DNA from: Gonium pectorale
Lineage: Eukaryota > Chlorophyta > Chlorophyceae > Chlamydomonadales > Volvocaceae
Length of the DNA stretch: 64,000 nucleotides
NCBI GenBank assembly: GCA_001584585.1
Contig: LSYV01000021.1
Coordinates: 996,395 to 1,060,394 of the forward strand
Direction: 5' to 3'
The position numbers and the translations under genes are program-made. Shown here one piece after another: positions 12,268 through 22,406 of the stretch; position 1 is the first letter of the stretch; every line of letters begins with the position of its first letter. The notes under the pieces were generated by a model. It was given only the letters and a program-made list of their open reading frames with translations. It was not told the DNA's origin and did no database searches.

Positions 12268-13496
12268 TGTTTGCAAAGTGTCGTGGGGTGGAAGGGTTGC
12301 TCACTGGACTAGAATGCTTTGACGGGCAAGCTTGGGGTCTCCTGGAGTGCGGAGCACCAGTGTGGCGTCTCGATGTAGAGGGGCGACACAAGTGGCGGTG
12401 CTACAGGAGCACACTCCTGACATCCGCCGTGTGCTAACACGCCCGTCCAGGATTGGCAACTGCTCAATCACGCACGCGGTCCAAAACCGCTGTCTACCAA
12501 CATGACGTGCCCTCAGCACATGCGAACCGCACAATGGTACCAAGGTGTGCCCACGAATCGGTACCAAGGTGTAGCCCTGCCCCATATGCCTGCAAATGAA
12601 CGCACATGGATTGGCCCATGAGAAGACAACTGCCGGTACCCCATGGAACCGTTTCGAAAAGGCTGATAATAACAAGCTAGACCCCGGTCACGCGCGTCTG
12701 CTTCAACTAAAGAGGTCCCAGGTCGATGGCAATCCGCCACCCAGCCCCTTGTACCGGACACACTCCCAGAGCCTTGGCATTAGCGGCCAGCCTGCTCCCG
12801 GGCACTCCTACACCTGCTGCGGTCCTAACCTGCACCCCCCACCCCCACCCCATGCCAGCTGCAAACCTGTAATGCCCGTCCCAGCAACTGAATGCGGATG
12901 CCGCAGCACCTCTTTTTGTACAACTCAAACTATTCGCAGGACAAAGGGCCGCTGCGCGCAGCACCTTCCCTTCCCTAAGACCAACAACCTTGGGCCGTAC
13001 TACGCACGCTACAAGCTCCATGTTTTTGTGCGTGGTGCCCTATGGCACCAACAGTGCGCTAACTGCTAGCACCTCAAGCTGCAGCATGGCATCATGTTCG
13101 TGCCGCAGCACGAGCAGTCCAACCGGCAGCGCGCCAGGCTCCAAGATTTCACACCACGCCGCAGTGTCGTGCGCCAATGTGCAACACGCGTGCATGCAGC
13201 GCAACACACAAATCAACCTGCCAAGCGCACAGTCCCCGGCATCATGCACTTGCTCCCCCCAGATAAAATGACTCGTGCGAAGGCAACCCTCCCATTGGTC
13301 GTCCAGCGCTTGCCTGCCCGTGAGTAGCAACCTCTCACAGACCCCGGATGCGGGCGGGCTTGCACTTGGCCCCGCGGCACACACACGCACACACGACAAT
13401 TTCTACGTGCATAGAAAGCGCCGTAACCGCACGGCACCGGCAACACAGACCCGCAGTTCAAGCGGGCGCTGTGCCGCGCGCCCTGCTCCTAGCCGC
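12268..13496. other. Intergenic, 3' flank of BTB1
   Basis: No coding motif seen on either strand. It probably includes the BTB1 3'UTR (minus strand). A GGTACCAAGGTGT motif occurs twice at about 12535-12572. No minus-strand TGTAA was found close to the BTB1 stop. Confidence 0.4.
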
Positions 13497-14999
13497 TCAT
13501 TTCCGGGCCTCCTCCCGCGCCATGGTGCGGATGACCTCGGCCGCCAGCGCGGGGCTCCGCGCCGTCAGCACGGTGACCTGTTCCGGCGCCGCCGCCACCG
13601 CGGCTTTGAGGTGCTCGATCAAGAAGTCCGTCAGTAGCGGAACGAGGCCCGTCAGTCCGTACTTCTCCGCCCACAGCAGGTCGGAGACCACCGTCGCTGG
13701 CGTGCAGGCCGCCAGGAGGCGGGGCTTCAGCAGCTCGCACACCTCGGGCATGAGCAGCCGACCAGCCAGCTCCACCGCGGCCTTGAGATGGGTCGCAGGG
13801 ACGTCCAGTACGCCCCAGTAAATGAAGGCCAGCAGGCGGCCGAAGACGTCGGGGTCTGCCTCCCCAAGCGTCACCTCCGCTGCGCCACTCTCCGCAAAGC
13901 CCTTCACCGCCAGCAGCTTCTTGAAGAATTCGCACCGCTCTGCCAGCAGCACTCGGTGCGCCGCGAAGGCGCGGTCGCCCACACGGACCGTCAGCACGGA
14001 GCTCTCGCTGGCGCCTGTACCGGATTCCACCGCCGTCCCGCCGTTGCTGCTCGCCTCACCGCCGGTGGGGGCCGGCGCCGAGGCAAGGTAGCGCAACAGC
14101 GCGCTGGTGGGGACGGCGGAAACAGTGGACTTGAAGCCCGGGCCGTAGAGAACGAGGTCGTGCCAATCGCCTACTGCCAGCCACCCTGTGGATGTGATCG
14201 CAATAACTGCAGGAGTAGTCGCGGAGGAACAAGAGAACCTGATGCTGCCGGCGGGCCGGTCAGTATCGTGGATAGTGTGGACGTGCCAGGCTGGGGCCGT
14301 CATCTCGCGGAGGCTGTAGTCGTCCATGATGTATACCTGGCCGTACCCGCTCGCCGTCATGCTGGAGATGCGCGTGAATGACGCCGCCGCGCCGCAGTTC
14401 TGCTGCAGACGCCCGCTGCTGCAGCTGACACTGCTGCTGTTGCCGGGACCAGCAACCCCCTTCACAGTCCCGCTGCCGGTGTGCACCGAGTATACGGTGG
14501 TGGATGTAGCAGCGAGAAGGGCCCCTGTCGCCGGGTTGTATGTAACTCCAACCCATGAGGCCTTGCCGGGCGCCTGCCCGGTAAGGGTCGTGACCGTGAT
14601 CTTGGCCGCCAACCCCGACAGCTTGTAGATACATGTCTTCTCCGCCGCGTACAGGTTGCCGAGGCCGTCTGCCGCCAGCGCGGCAACACCGTTGAGCCGC
14701 CGCGACCCGCTGTCAATTGCGATGGGGCTGACAACGTTCGAAGCGTCCAGTCGCATGAGGGTCGAACCCTCCAAGAAGTAAATGCACTCCGTCGAGGAAT
14801 CGTAGACTGGGCAGTGAGGTGTTCTCAGATAGGGATTGTCGGGCATGGTCACTTGAAGCGCTGACCCGAGGGAGGGCACTTGGCCGCTGTCGCCTTCGTA
14901 GAGCTCATATATGGCTGAAGACGAGAACAGTAGCGTTTGCTTCGGGCGCGTGACCGCCCCCGTTACACTCCATCCCAATGAAAGGGTACACTTTTGCAT
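13497..14999 (-). CDS. BTB1: beta-propeller plus BTB/POZ protein
   Basis: One uninterrupted exon of 500 aa. I chose the ATG at 14999 rather than the GTG at 15053 because its MQ- start matches sibling copies. Residues about 10-320 form NHL-like propeller blades: MRLDASNVVS, AADGLGNLYAA, WVGVTYNPATGALLAAT, ASGYGQVYIMDD and STGWLAVG each mark a blade strand. The BTB fold runs about 335-430 (VLTVRVGDRAFAAHRVLLAE, then VFGRLLAFIYWGVL), followed by BACK-like helices to about 500 (LLMPEVCELLKPRLLAA, LLWAEKYGLTGLVPLL). BTB domains dimerise and can dock on CUL3, with the propeller as a plausible substrate-binding face. That role is inferred from domain order. It is the first of six related copies in the window, all on the minus strand. 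A hAT-like element is inserted about 140 bp upstream of the start. Confidence 0.85.
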   Translation of the reverse strand: MQKCTLSLGWSVTGAVTRPKQTLLFSSSAIYELYEGDSGQVPSLGSALQVTMPDNPYLRTPHCPVYDSSTECIYFLEGSTLMRLDASNVVSPIAIDSGSRRLNGVAALAADGLGNLYAAEKTCIYKLSGLAAKITVTTLTGQAPGKASWVGVTYNPATGALLAATSTTVYSVHTGSGTVKGVAGPGNSSSVSCSSGRLQQNCGAAASFTRISSMTASGYGQVYIMDDYSLREMTAPAWHVHTIHDTDRPAGSIRFSCSSATTPAVIAITSTGWLAVGDWHDLVLYGPGFKSTVSAVPTSALLRYLASAPAPTGGEASSNGGTAVESGTGASESSVLTVRVGDRAFAAHRVLLAERCEFFKKLLAVKGFAESGAAEVTLGEADPDVFGRLLAFIYWGVLDVPATHLKAAVELAGRLLMPEVCELLKPRLLAACTPATVVSDLLWAEKYGLTGLVPLLTDFLIEHLKAAVAAAPEQVTVLTARSPALAAEVIRTMAREEARK

Positions 15000-15136
15000 G
15001 ATTCGCTGTTCACCAATAACACAATGCGGTACACGGGCGTCGTCGCAAGCCACTACAGGGGGCCGAACGCAGCTTCTTTGATTTGTATTCTAAATCCAGG
15101 ATCCGACATCAAACTCGAACGCGCCACGTGCAAGCC

Positions 15137-15653
15137 ATCATATCCAGAGGTCGGCAAACCCGGACTTTTGGACTGCGGGTCCCCGAATTTCGGCCATCCA
15201 CACCAGGGGGTCGTGGGGGTCGACCCCCACGCGGGGNNNNNNNNNNNNNNNNNNNNTTTTGCGAATTTAGGGGGGCCAAAGACCCTTTCGAGGTATGATT
15301 TAGACCAAATATCCTCCAAAATATGTATTGGCACGTTATCTGCCTACTTCCGGCGTGTTCCGGTCGCGAAAATGGCCCGCCATTGCAGCCCGAACGGCTT
15401 TCCCGGGGGATTTCCAGGGTCTGGGGCGCAGCCCCAGAAGATTTTTTAGAATTTTAGTCCCTAAATGAGGGGTTGCACCTCCCGGCGGGCGAAAATCGCC
15501 TGCGGAAAGGGGTCAACTGACCGCGTTGACCGCAGCCATGCCGCGTTTCCGTACGGCAGGGACCCGCAGCCGTGGGCTTTTGGGGGGTTTTGGCTGCGGG
15601 TCCTACGGATGGACCCGCAGGACCCGCAGGGATTGCCGACCTCTGATCATATC
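15137..15653. mobile_element. Non-autonomous hAT-like DNA transposon with 8-bp target duplication
   Basis: The element is 15145-15645 (501 bp). Its ends are perfect 13-bp inverted repeats, CAGAGGTCGGCAA at 15145-15157 and its complement at 15633-15645, and similarity extends inward through a GCGGGTC motif. It is flanked by the direct repeat ATCATATC at 15137-15144 and 15646-15653. An 8-bp target duplication with CAG-type ends is characteristic of the hAT superfamily. No transposase frame fits inside, so it is MITE-like. It contains a 20-N gap (15237-15256). It lies upstream of BTB1 and could affect that promoter. Confidence 0.85.
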
Positions 15654-17316
15654 CGTGCAGGGAACGCCATTCGGGGTGTGGAATGTCAAGCAACACTTGG
15701 CCTACGATCGTGCCTACGATGCGCTGCTGACGTACGGAAACACGGTCTACCCGGCATAGCTGCGGCAAACTGACCCCTTTCAACCTGTTCTTTCAGCCCA
15801 TCGCGGTTGTAATCTTGTGTATGTACTAGTAAACACACAAAAAAACATTTTGTGGGCTGCGCCGGAGGGTACGGTAGGTATACTTTTGCATTGTTGGCCG
15901 CTCAGCAAGTAACAAGGCAAGTAATGCAATGCAGGGCGTCGTTGCATCCAGTGTAGCCGGCAACCCCAACGGCACGATACATACTGGAAAACTGTTAATG
16001 TTGGACTCTAAGATTCCAAAGCATGCCTCAAGGACGCCAAACAAGTGAGAGCTATGCTTGCAATCAACAATAGAGGTATACAGGAATGCACCACGGCCGT
16101 GAGCCCGCAGTAAGCCTCGGAGCAGGCGCTGTTCTTGAGGGCACGGCCGCTTGCAAAACATCGTGAGTGTGCGCACATATGAGCTAAAGCACACAACAAT
16201 AACATGTGGCAGTGGCAGAGCACATGGCCAGCCGTCCAACAATGTCCCGTAAGGCCGTGGCTGTCACCATCTGGGGACGTCAGACCAATCGCTCAGACGC
16301 ACGAACGCGAATTGGAAGTGAAGGCGATACATAGTGCAAGCTTCTACGGGCAGTACATGCACCAAAGGGCCCGTCCCGCTCAGCAGCTCGCGGCAGCGCA
16401 TGTAAGCTATCATCACCCTGGTCATGCCACGCTGCCGTACAATCCAGCTGTTCCGAAACGCACAGCGTACCGCTCCTATCTCTGCATGCGGCAACACTGA
16501 GCGCTCTGGTACACTCGCTACCCAACTGTGCCTAGAGCCTCCAGCCGCTCCAGCCCAACCGCCGTCAGCTGCAACTCATGGGGCAGGTCCAGCGTTGCCC
16601 AACCACCCTCATATACAATACGAAGGCACCTGTTAGTGATGAAGTTCGCACCCACAAGCAGCAAGACCAGGAATCCCCTATTGCCATGATGCCGTCTGGA
16701 AGCGGGACATGTCCGATCGTCCGTACACCGGTGTAGTTGCGGCTGACACCATGACCTGCCGGCAAGCATGCACGATGCCCAACTTTGCCGGCTGTTCTCA
16801 CAGTCATGCACAACGTCCAGGCACCCTCCTCATCCTGCTCTAAACGCCAGTGCAGAAAGCACTAGAACCCAGGCGCACGACGCGCCGCTCCACATTGTCT
16901 CTTTAGTATCGCGCAGTGGTGCGTCAGGCGCCCTGCTCAAACATGTCGCCTAGAGCCACTGCCGCTATCCCCGGTCAGCACTGCACCCGTGGGGGGCACA
17001 GACTGCCCAAGGGCGCGCATCTCGCGCGCCGATGCCCTGACTACTGTACAGCACGAACGGCGTGCAATAGTAGAATCAGACTCCGCCCGTCGTCCGCGGC
17101 TATCCCGCCAAGCAGCTCCGTCCCCTCCTTGCATCCCAACCGAACTTCATAGAGAGCACAGACACGAGTAGCTAGAAGTGCGTTTTGCAGAAGGGCATCG
17201 ACCCGTGCGGTTACCCATGGCGCAAGGAGCGAAACCGCAACCCCAACCCTTTTGCTGACGCCCGCATCCCCAACTGGCCCGCCCCGTAACGAAGCCGCTG
17301 CGTCAGCGGATGCTCG
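15654..17316. other. BTB1-BTB2 spacer with some protein-like minus-strand frames
   Basis: Lower in GC than its surroundings. Three minus-strand frames have unusually balanced, protein-like composition: 16242-15826 (includes FGVLEACFGILESNINSF), 16497-16264 and 16811-16518 (FLVLLLVGANFITNRCLRI). I could not join them with matching splice phases and recognise no domain, so no gene is called. Confidence 0.35.
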
Positions 17317-18873
17317 TTAGCCCCTCTGCGCACTCCGCGCCATGGTGCGGAAGATCTCAGCGGCCAGGGCGGGGCTCCGCGACGTCAGGTCGTCCAGCTG
17401 CTCGGGGGCGGCCGCCGCCACAGCCTTGAGGTTGTGAATGAAGTAGTTCTTGAGGTCAGGGATAAGGGCCGCCAAGTTGTGCGCGTCCGCCCACAGCATG
17501 TCGGAGATGATGGTCGCGGGCGTGCATGCCGTCAGAACCCGGGGCTTCAGCTGCTCGCACACCTCGGGCACCAGCAGCCGGCCAGCCAGCTCCAACGTCA
17601 TCCGCAGCTGCGCCTCCGGTACAGCCAGCAAGTCCCAATAGATGAAGCAGAGCAGGCGGCCGAATACTTCGGGGTCCGCCTCCCCAAGCGTCACCTCGTC
17701 CGCGCCGCTCTCCGCAAAGCCCTCCGATTCCAGCAGCTGCTTGAAGTAGCCACACCGCTCCGCCAGCAGCCCCCGGTGCACGACGAAGGCGCGGTCGCCC
17801 ACGCGCACCGTCAGCACGGGGCTCCCACCACTGCCAGCAGCGCCTGAGGCCGACGCTCCTGCGTAGGTGCCTTTGCCATGCCGGGGCCCTGCTGCCGCGC
17901 GGTCAGAGGTGCTGTTGCTAGCGGCGGTCGGAGCGGCAAGGTATTGCATCAGCGTGCCGACGGGTATGGTTGGCTTAACTCCGGTGCGAAGGCTTGGCTT
18001 GACGCCCGGTCCGAAGGCTGCAAGAAACCACGCATTGACGGCCGCGCTGTGATAAGCAGCCACCAGATAGCCGTTGGGTGTGATCGTCAGGGCAATCACC
18101 GGATGATGCACACCGTAGCCATGTCCAGTGTTGCGCATGGTTCCATCCACAGGACCCAGCACGTGGACGTGCCAGAAGGGGTACGTCATTTCCTTTATGT
18201 AGCCGTTGTCAACGACGTACACGTGGCCGTCGCCGCTTGCCGTTATGGCGCTGATTGAGGTGAAGTGACTTAAACGGCCCAAGCCCTCAGGTGAGCCTCC
18301 ACCTCCGGCAATTTCCATCGCCACCCCGTCGCACACAGAGATTGACCAGACCGTATGTCTACCGGCTGCGACGAGGCTTTTGGCCTCGGGATGCCAGGCA
18401 ATGCCCACCCAGGTATCGTGCTCAGCGGGGCACATAGGCGTGGCGACCGCCGCTTGTCCCTCCAGCTCACAGACCTTGACGATCCGGCGCGTCTCCATGA
18501 CGTACAGGTTGCCAAGGCCGTCCGTTGCCATCCCCGAAACGTTCTGAAACATTGAGAGGTCGCCGGTGCCGCCAATGACGACTTGGCTGATTACATCCGA
18601 CGCGTCCAGCCGCATAAGCGCGCTCCCCTCCCAAAAGAATATACAGTCAGTCAGTGGCTCGTAGACGGGGTAGCGCGGGTGCAGGAGAGCAGCTGGCGCG
18701 CCTGTCGGGTCGACCATGGGAATCGTATCCCCAAGCGCGAAGGGCTGGCCGCCGGTGCCATCTTGCAAAACACGGACTGTGTCGCCCAAAAAAACCAAAG
18801 CTCCCTGTGGCCGTGCCACCAAACCGGTAGGAATCGCGCCTAACGGGATCACAGCAGACGGCCGACGACTCAT
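17317..18873 (-). CDS. BTB2: beta-propeller plus BTB/POZ protein
   Basis: Single exon, 518 aa, starting at ATG 18873 (the TTG at 18882 is rejected). The N-terminal propeller shows the family landmarks YPVYEPLTDCIFFWEG, MRLDASDVIS, ATDGLGNLYVMET, WVGIAWHPEAKSLVAAG, ASGDGHVYVVDNG and TPNGYLVAA. The BTB domain begins near residue 352 (VLTVRVGDRAFVVHR), and the BACK-like helices carry LLVPEVCEQLKPRVL. It is closest to BTB1 in order and spacing and is transcribed in the same direction, with no frameshift. Between propeller and BTB is a short Gly/Ser/Ala linker where the copies differ most. Confidence 0.85.
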   Translation of the reverse strand: MSRRPSAVIPLGAIPTGLVARPQGALVFLGDTVRVLQDGTGGQPFALGDTIPMVDPTGAPAALLHPRYPVYEPLTDCIFFWEGSALMRLDASDVISQVVIGGTGDLSMFQNVSGMATDGLGNLYVMETRRIVKVCELEGQAAVATPMCPAEHDTWVGIAWHPEAKSLVAAGRHTVWSISVCDGVAMEIAGGGGSPEGLGRLSHFTSISAITASGDGHVYVVDNGYIKEMTYPFWHVHVLGPVDGTMRNTGHGYGVHHPVIALTITPNGYLVAAYHSAAVNAWFLAAFGPGVKPSLRTGVKPTIPVGTLMQYLAAPTAASNSTSDRAAAGPRHGKGTYAGASASGAAGSGGSPVLTVRVGDRAFVVHRGLLAERCGYFKQLLESEGFAESGADEVTLGEADPEVFGRLLCFIYWDLLAVPEAQLRMTLELAGRLLVPEVCEQLKPRVLTACTPATIISDMLWADAHNLAALIPDLKNYFIHNLKAVAAAAPEQLDDLTSRSPALAAEIFRTMARSAQRG

Positions 18874-20639
18874 TTTTGACAAATCTCAAACGTCTTTGTC
18901 TATGTGCAAAGACAATGTGCGATAGTCAGGATTGGATATGGAAGGGTACGGAGGGCACGGAGTACGGCTAACTGTATGGGTAGGGTAGGAAGCACTTGTC
19001 CCCACACCCTCAGCATTCCAAGCTCTACCAGTCAGCATCTGCCGCTCTGCCGTTGCCCAAACACGCCCTGACACGTCCGAGAGCGTGGTCGGGATGGTCA
19101 CTAGTAACTGGCAGGGGAGGTCAACTGTTAAACAACGGCCACACGTCATATACCCCCATTCCTATAGCAAGCTTAATTTGGGCACATTCGCTCTGCAACT
19201 GCTCGAGGGTCGTCTTTCGGCGGAGGCGGCGCCACAGAGAAGCAAGAGGCCGGCAGTGCACCATCGAATGCACAACTACGTGCATTAACCGTCAATTGCA
19301 TCCGCCCGACGTGCCTGGCGTGACGACGGTGACGTGAGCCGCCGCGGCGCACCTGGCGCACCAAACAGGCGAAACAGCTCAAGCTGAGGTTACTTACGCT
19401 GTACGCGCCAGCTGCTCAAAACAGGCAGCGGCTCCCAGCCGAGAAGGATCTTGCCCCTGGGCACACGACGTGCGTGGCGTTGCAGCACGTCCGGGGTGCC
19501 AACGCAACATCACTCCCGCCGCTTTTCGTTATCTTGCACACGACAGCAGCTGGGCCGCCCAAATGGCACCAGCAGGAGGATACCAACGGATGCCAGGGTG
19601 CGCATGCAACCGCCCAACACACACGAAACATGCCGGTTTCTCCCCCCCCCTGTCCCCGTGACCAACGATGCTGGGGGTCCGCTATCCAGTAACAACGCCC
19701 ATCTGCACCAGCATTCCACGGCTGCAGCGCTGCACATGGGCCACAGAGTAGGAACGAAGCAGCCCACGGCCTGCCCGGCCGTATGAACCGCATGATAAGA
19801 CGTTCAGATCTGACGAACGCGTAAGCCCATGCAGTCTGTTAGCTATTGGCGGGAGCACGCGTGATAGGGGTTCCAGCGCAGCAAAACTCATCGCCGCACC
19901 TTACCCTTGGATACAGCAACAGCCGGGCCTCCCATCGCAACATCAACGCCTCCACTGCTTCACCGGCACTGCCGGCTTCCAAGTAAATAAATCGGGGTAT
20001 CAAGCAGCCTGCGGTAGCAGTGCGGCACCTTGGCCTCACACCTCAGCGCGGCCCTTGTGCGCCTCTAAGCGTACGCCGTAGTGTCCCCAGGGGCGAGCAT
20101 GCCCTGGGAAGCGTTAGCCCGTGCCTCCTGCAGGGTGCCATGATGATGCACAGGGAAGGGGCCAGTGCAGGCCCCTGCATGGCCTGGATTGACACGTCAG
20201 TGTCAACCGCTCCATGCGCCAGAACAACCGAACAAACATGCCGGTGGTATGCTAGTATCAGCCGGCCGAGGCTTGCTCTACATACATGACAGAGCGCCCC
20301 CAAGGTGAGGTGCAGTACAGTTGCCGTAGATGGTCCTGTTGCGCCTGTCGCCAAACCGTTGGACTTCCGACAGCGCACCCAGAAGTGCTGCATGCCGCCA
20401 GCGCCCCGTGCGCCGCCCACCTTCCCGGCCGCATACCATACCGCTCCCGGCCAGCGGCAACGGCGTGCATGAAGCCCCTGTCGGCTGGTGTGACCTGCAG
20501 CCCCTATGCGGGGAGCCCGTACTATGTCATCCCTGCCCCGACACCTGGTACATGAGCCGAGTGGAGGGCAATCTCCGCTTGAGGTTACGATCGAAGGAAG
20601 GGTTCGTAAATTGCCGCCTTCCAATGCCCCCTCCCCCGC
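18874..20639. other. BTB2-BTB3 spacer
   Basis: No convincing gene on either strand. 18880-19000 is AT-richer and fits a BTB2 promoter or 5'UTR. The right part would hold the BTB3 3'UTR. Confidence 0.4.
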
Positions 20640-22277
20640 CTAGAATCCTGGCACCTCCGCCGCCGCCCGTGCGCGCCAACTCCGCCCGCGCGCCGCGCCC
20701 CGACGCGACGCCTCTGCATCCGCCTCTGCGCCCCCTCCGCCGCCCCCTCCGCCCAGCGTCCGCCCCACCGCCCGGAACAGCTCCGCCGCCAGCGCCGGGC
20801 TCTCCCGGGTCAGCTCATCCAGCGCATCGGGCGCCGCCGCCACAACCTCCCCTAGCCGCCGCGCAAAGAACCCCTTGAGCTCCGAGACCAGCCCCGTCAT
20901 GCTGTGCCGCTCCGCCCACAGCAGATCCCCCACGGCTGTGGCCGGTGTGACTGCCGCCAGCAGCCGCTCCTGCAGCTCGGCGCAGACGCCGGGCATCAGC
21001 AGCCGGCCCGCCAGCTCGGCGGTCGGGCGGAGCAGGTGGTCGGGGACCTCGAGCACGCCCCAGTACACCCAGCCCAGCAGCAGGCCGAAGACGTCGGGGT
21101 CCGCCTCGGGCAGTGCCATCTCGTCCGCGCCGCTCTCTGCAAAGCCTTCCCGCGCCAGCAGCCTCTTGAAGAACTCGCACCGATCCGCCAGCAGCGCCCG
21201 GTGCGCCACGAAGGCGCGGTCGCCCACACGGATCGTCAGCACGGGGCTCGCGCCGGGGCCGCCGTCGTGCCCGCCGCTGCTGCCGCTGCCGCCAGCTTCC
21301 GTCCCGCCGCCGCCTGGTGAGGCGAGCAGGTACTTTGCCATCTCCGAAAGCGGCACCGGGAGTGGCGGCAACCCGGGCCCCAGCCTGGAGGCGCCCTGCT
21401 TGGAGAGCGGAAGGGGCTTGAACCCCGGCCCGAGCATTTTGATGGTGGAGTCGGCGGGGACGGCCAGCCAGCCCGAGGGCAGGATCGCCAGGTACGCATT
21501 TCCGCACAGCCTGGCTGAGACGCCTACACAGTTCGCGACCAGGGTGTGTACGTGGTACCCGGGGGAGCTCATCTCTCGCAGGGCGGTGCCATCGGCGATG
21601 TAAAGGCGGCCGTCACCGTCGCACAGGATCCCAGTGATATCGTCAAACGTTGCGTCAGAGCCGCAGCCATCTGCGCGCGCGCTCGCTGGCGCCCCAAAGA
21701 TCGACGATTGCGGGCGAGAGCTGCTGCCCGCAACCATTTCCAGCCTTGTACCTGGATGCCCACGATAAACGGCGTGACGCGTGGCGGCCAGGAGCACGCC
21801 GCTGGCAAAATCGTACGACAGGCTGCTCCATGCGGTCTCGGGTGGGGCAGTGGAGTTGGCGGCTTCCACGAGCACGCAGCCCGTCGCGGGGCCCGAGCGT
21901 GGCACGTGGGCGACGGAGACCTTGGCGATCCGGGTGCTGAGCGCCACGTAGAGGGTCCCAGCTCCATCTGCCGCGAGGGCGCGCATGTCCTCACCGACCA
22001 CGACAGGGCTTACGAAATTCTGGCTGTCGAGGCGCAGGATGGAAGACGCATCGATGAAGTAGATGGAATCGGTGACCGGCTCGTAGACGGGGCGACGAGC
22101 GCAAGCGAGGCAGCCCACGACAGAGATGCGCTGGCCCAGACTGAACGATGACACAGCGTCCCAGTGCAGCTCAGCGATTTCATTGCCTAGGAATACGATG
22201 GCCTGGAAAGAACCGCGATATGGCCGAACGACGATTCCAGTCGCAGCCTTGGGCAGGGGCTTCTCGTAGCTTTGCAT
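20640..22277 (-). CDS. BTB3: beta-propeller plus BTB/POZ protein with basic Gly-rich tail
   Basis: Single exon, 545 aa from the ATG at 22277. Propeller landmarks are PVYEPVTDSIYFIDA, LRLDSQNFVSPVVVG, AADGAGTLYVALSTRI, LSYDFASGVLLAAT, GDGRLYIADGTALREM and PSGWLAVPAD. BTB starts near residue 345 (VLTIRVGDRAFVAHR) and is followed by VFGLLLGWVYWGVL and BACK-like helices. It differs from its siblings by a C-terminal extension of about 40 residues: an eight-glycine run and then an Arg/Ala-rich tail, possibly recruited from former 3' flank. It is divergent from the RluA-like gene, with only 129 bp between start codons. Confidence 0.85.
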   Translation of the reverse strand: MQSYEKPLPKAATGIVVRPYRGSFQAIVFLGNEIAELHWDAVSSFSLGQRISVVGCLACARRPVYEPVTDSIYFIDASSILRLDSQNFVSPVVVGEDMRALAADGAGTLYVALSTRIAKVSVAHVPRSGPATGCVLVEAANSTAPPETAWSSLSYDFASGVLLAATRHAVYRGHPGTRLEMVAGSSSRPQSSIFGAPASARADGCGSDATFDDITGILCDGDGRLYIADGTALREMSSPGYHVHTLVANCVGVSARLCGNAYLAILPSGWLAVPADSTIKMLGPGFKPLPLSKQGASRLGPGLPPLPVPLSEMAKYLLASPGGGGTEAGGSGSSGGHDGGPGASPVLTIRVGDRAFVAHRALLADRCEFFKRLLAREGFAESGADEMALPEADPDVFGLLLGWVYWGVLEVPDHLLRPTAELAGRLLMPGVCAELQERLLAAVTPATAVGDLLWAERHSMTGLVSELKGFFARRLGEVVAAAPDALDELTRESPALAAELFRAVGRTLGGGGGGGGAEADAEASRRGAARGRSWRARAAAEVPGF

Positions 22278-22406
22278 AATTCTGCTACTCAGCTCCTATC
22301 GACTTCACCATCCTATTCAGCTATTCTGTCGAAACAAACCTAGCTACTGAGGTGTACAGCCGATCCAGCCTTGTGGCTATCGTGGCTTTACACTGTTGTT
22401 GTATAC
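22278..22406. promoter_or_regulatory. Short shared divergent promoter region
   Basis: 129 bp separate the start codons of BTB3 (-) and the RluA-like gene (+). Both 5'UTRs and core promoters must fit here or overlap the opposite gene, unless the + strand start lies further downstream. No TATA box was identified. Confidence 0.45.

Noticed and set aside
13497..15053. Longer BTB1 start at 15053
   Set aside because: That codon is GTG; the ATG at 14999 matches the start of sibling proteins.
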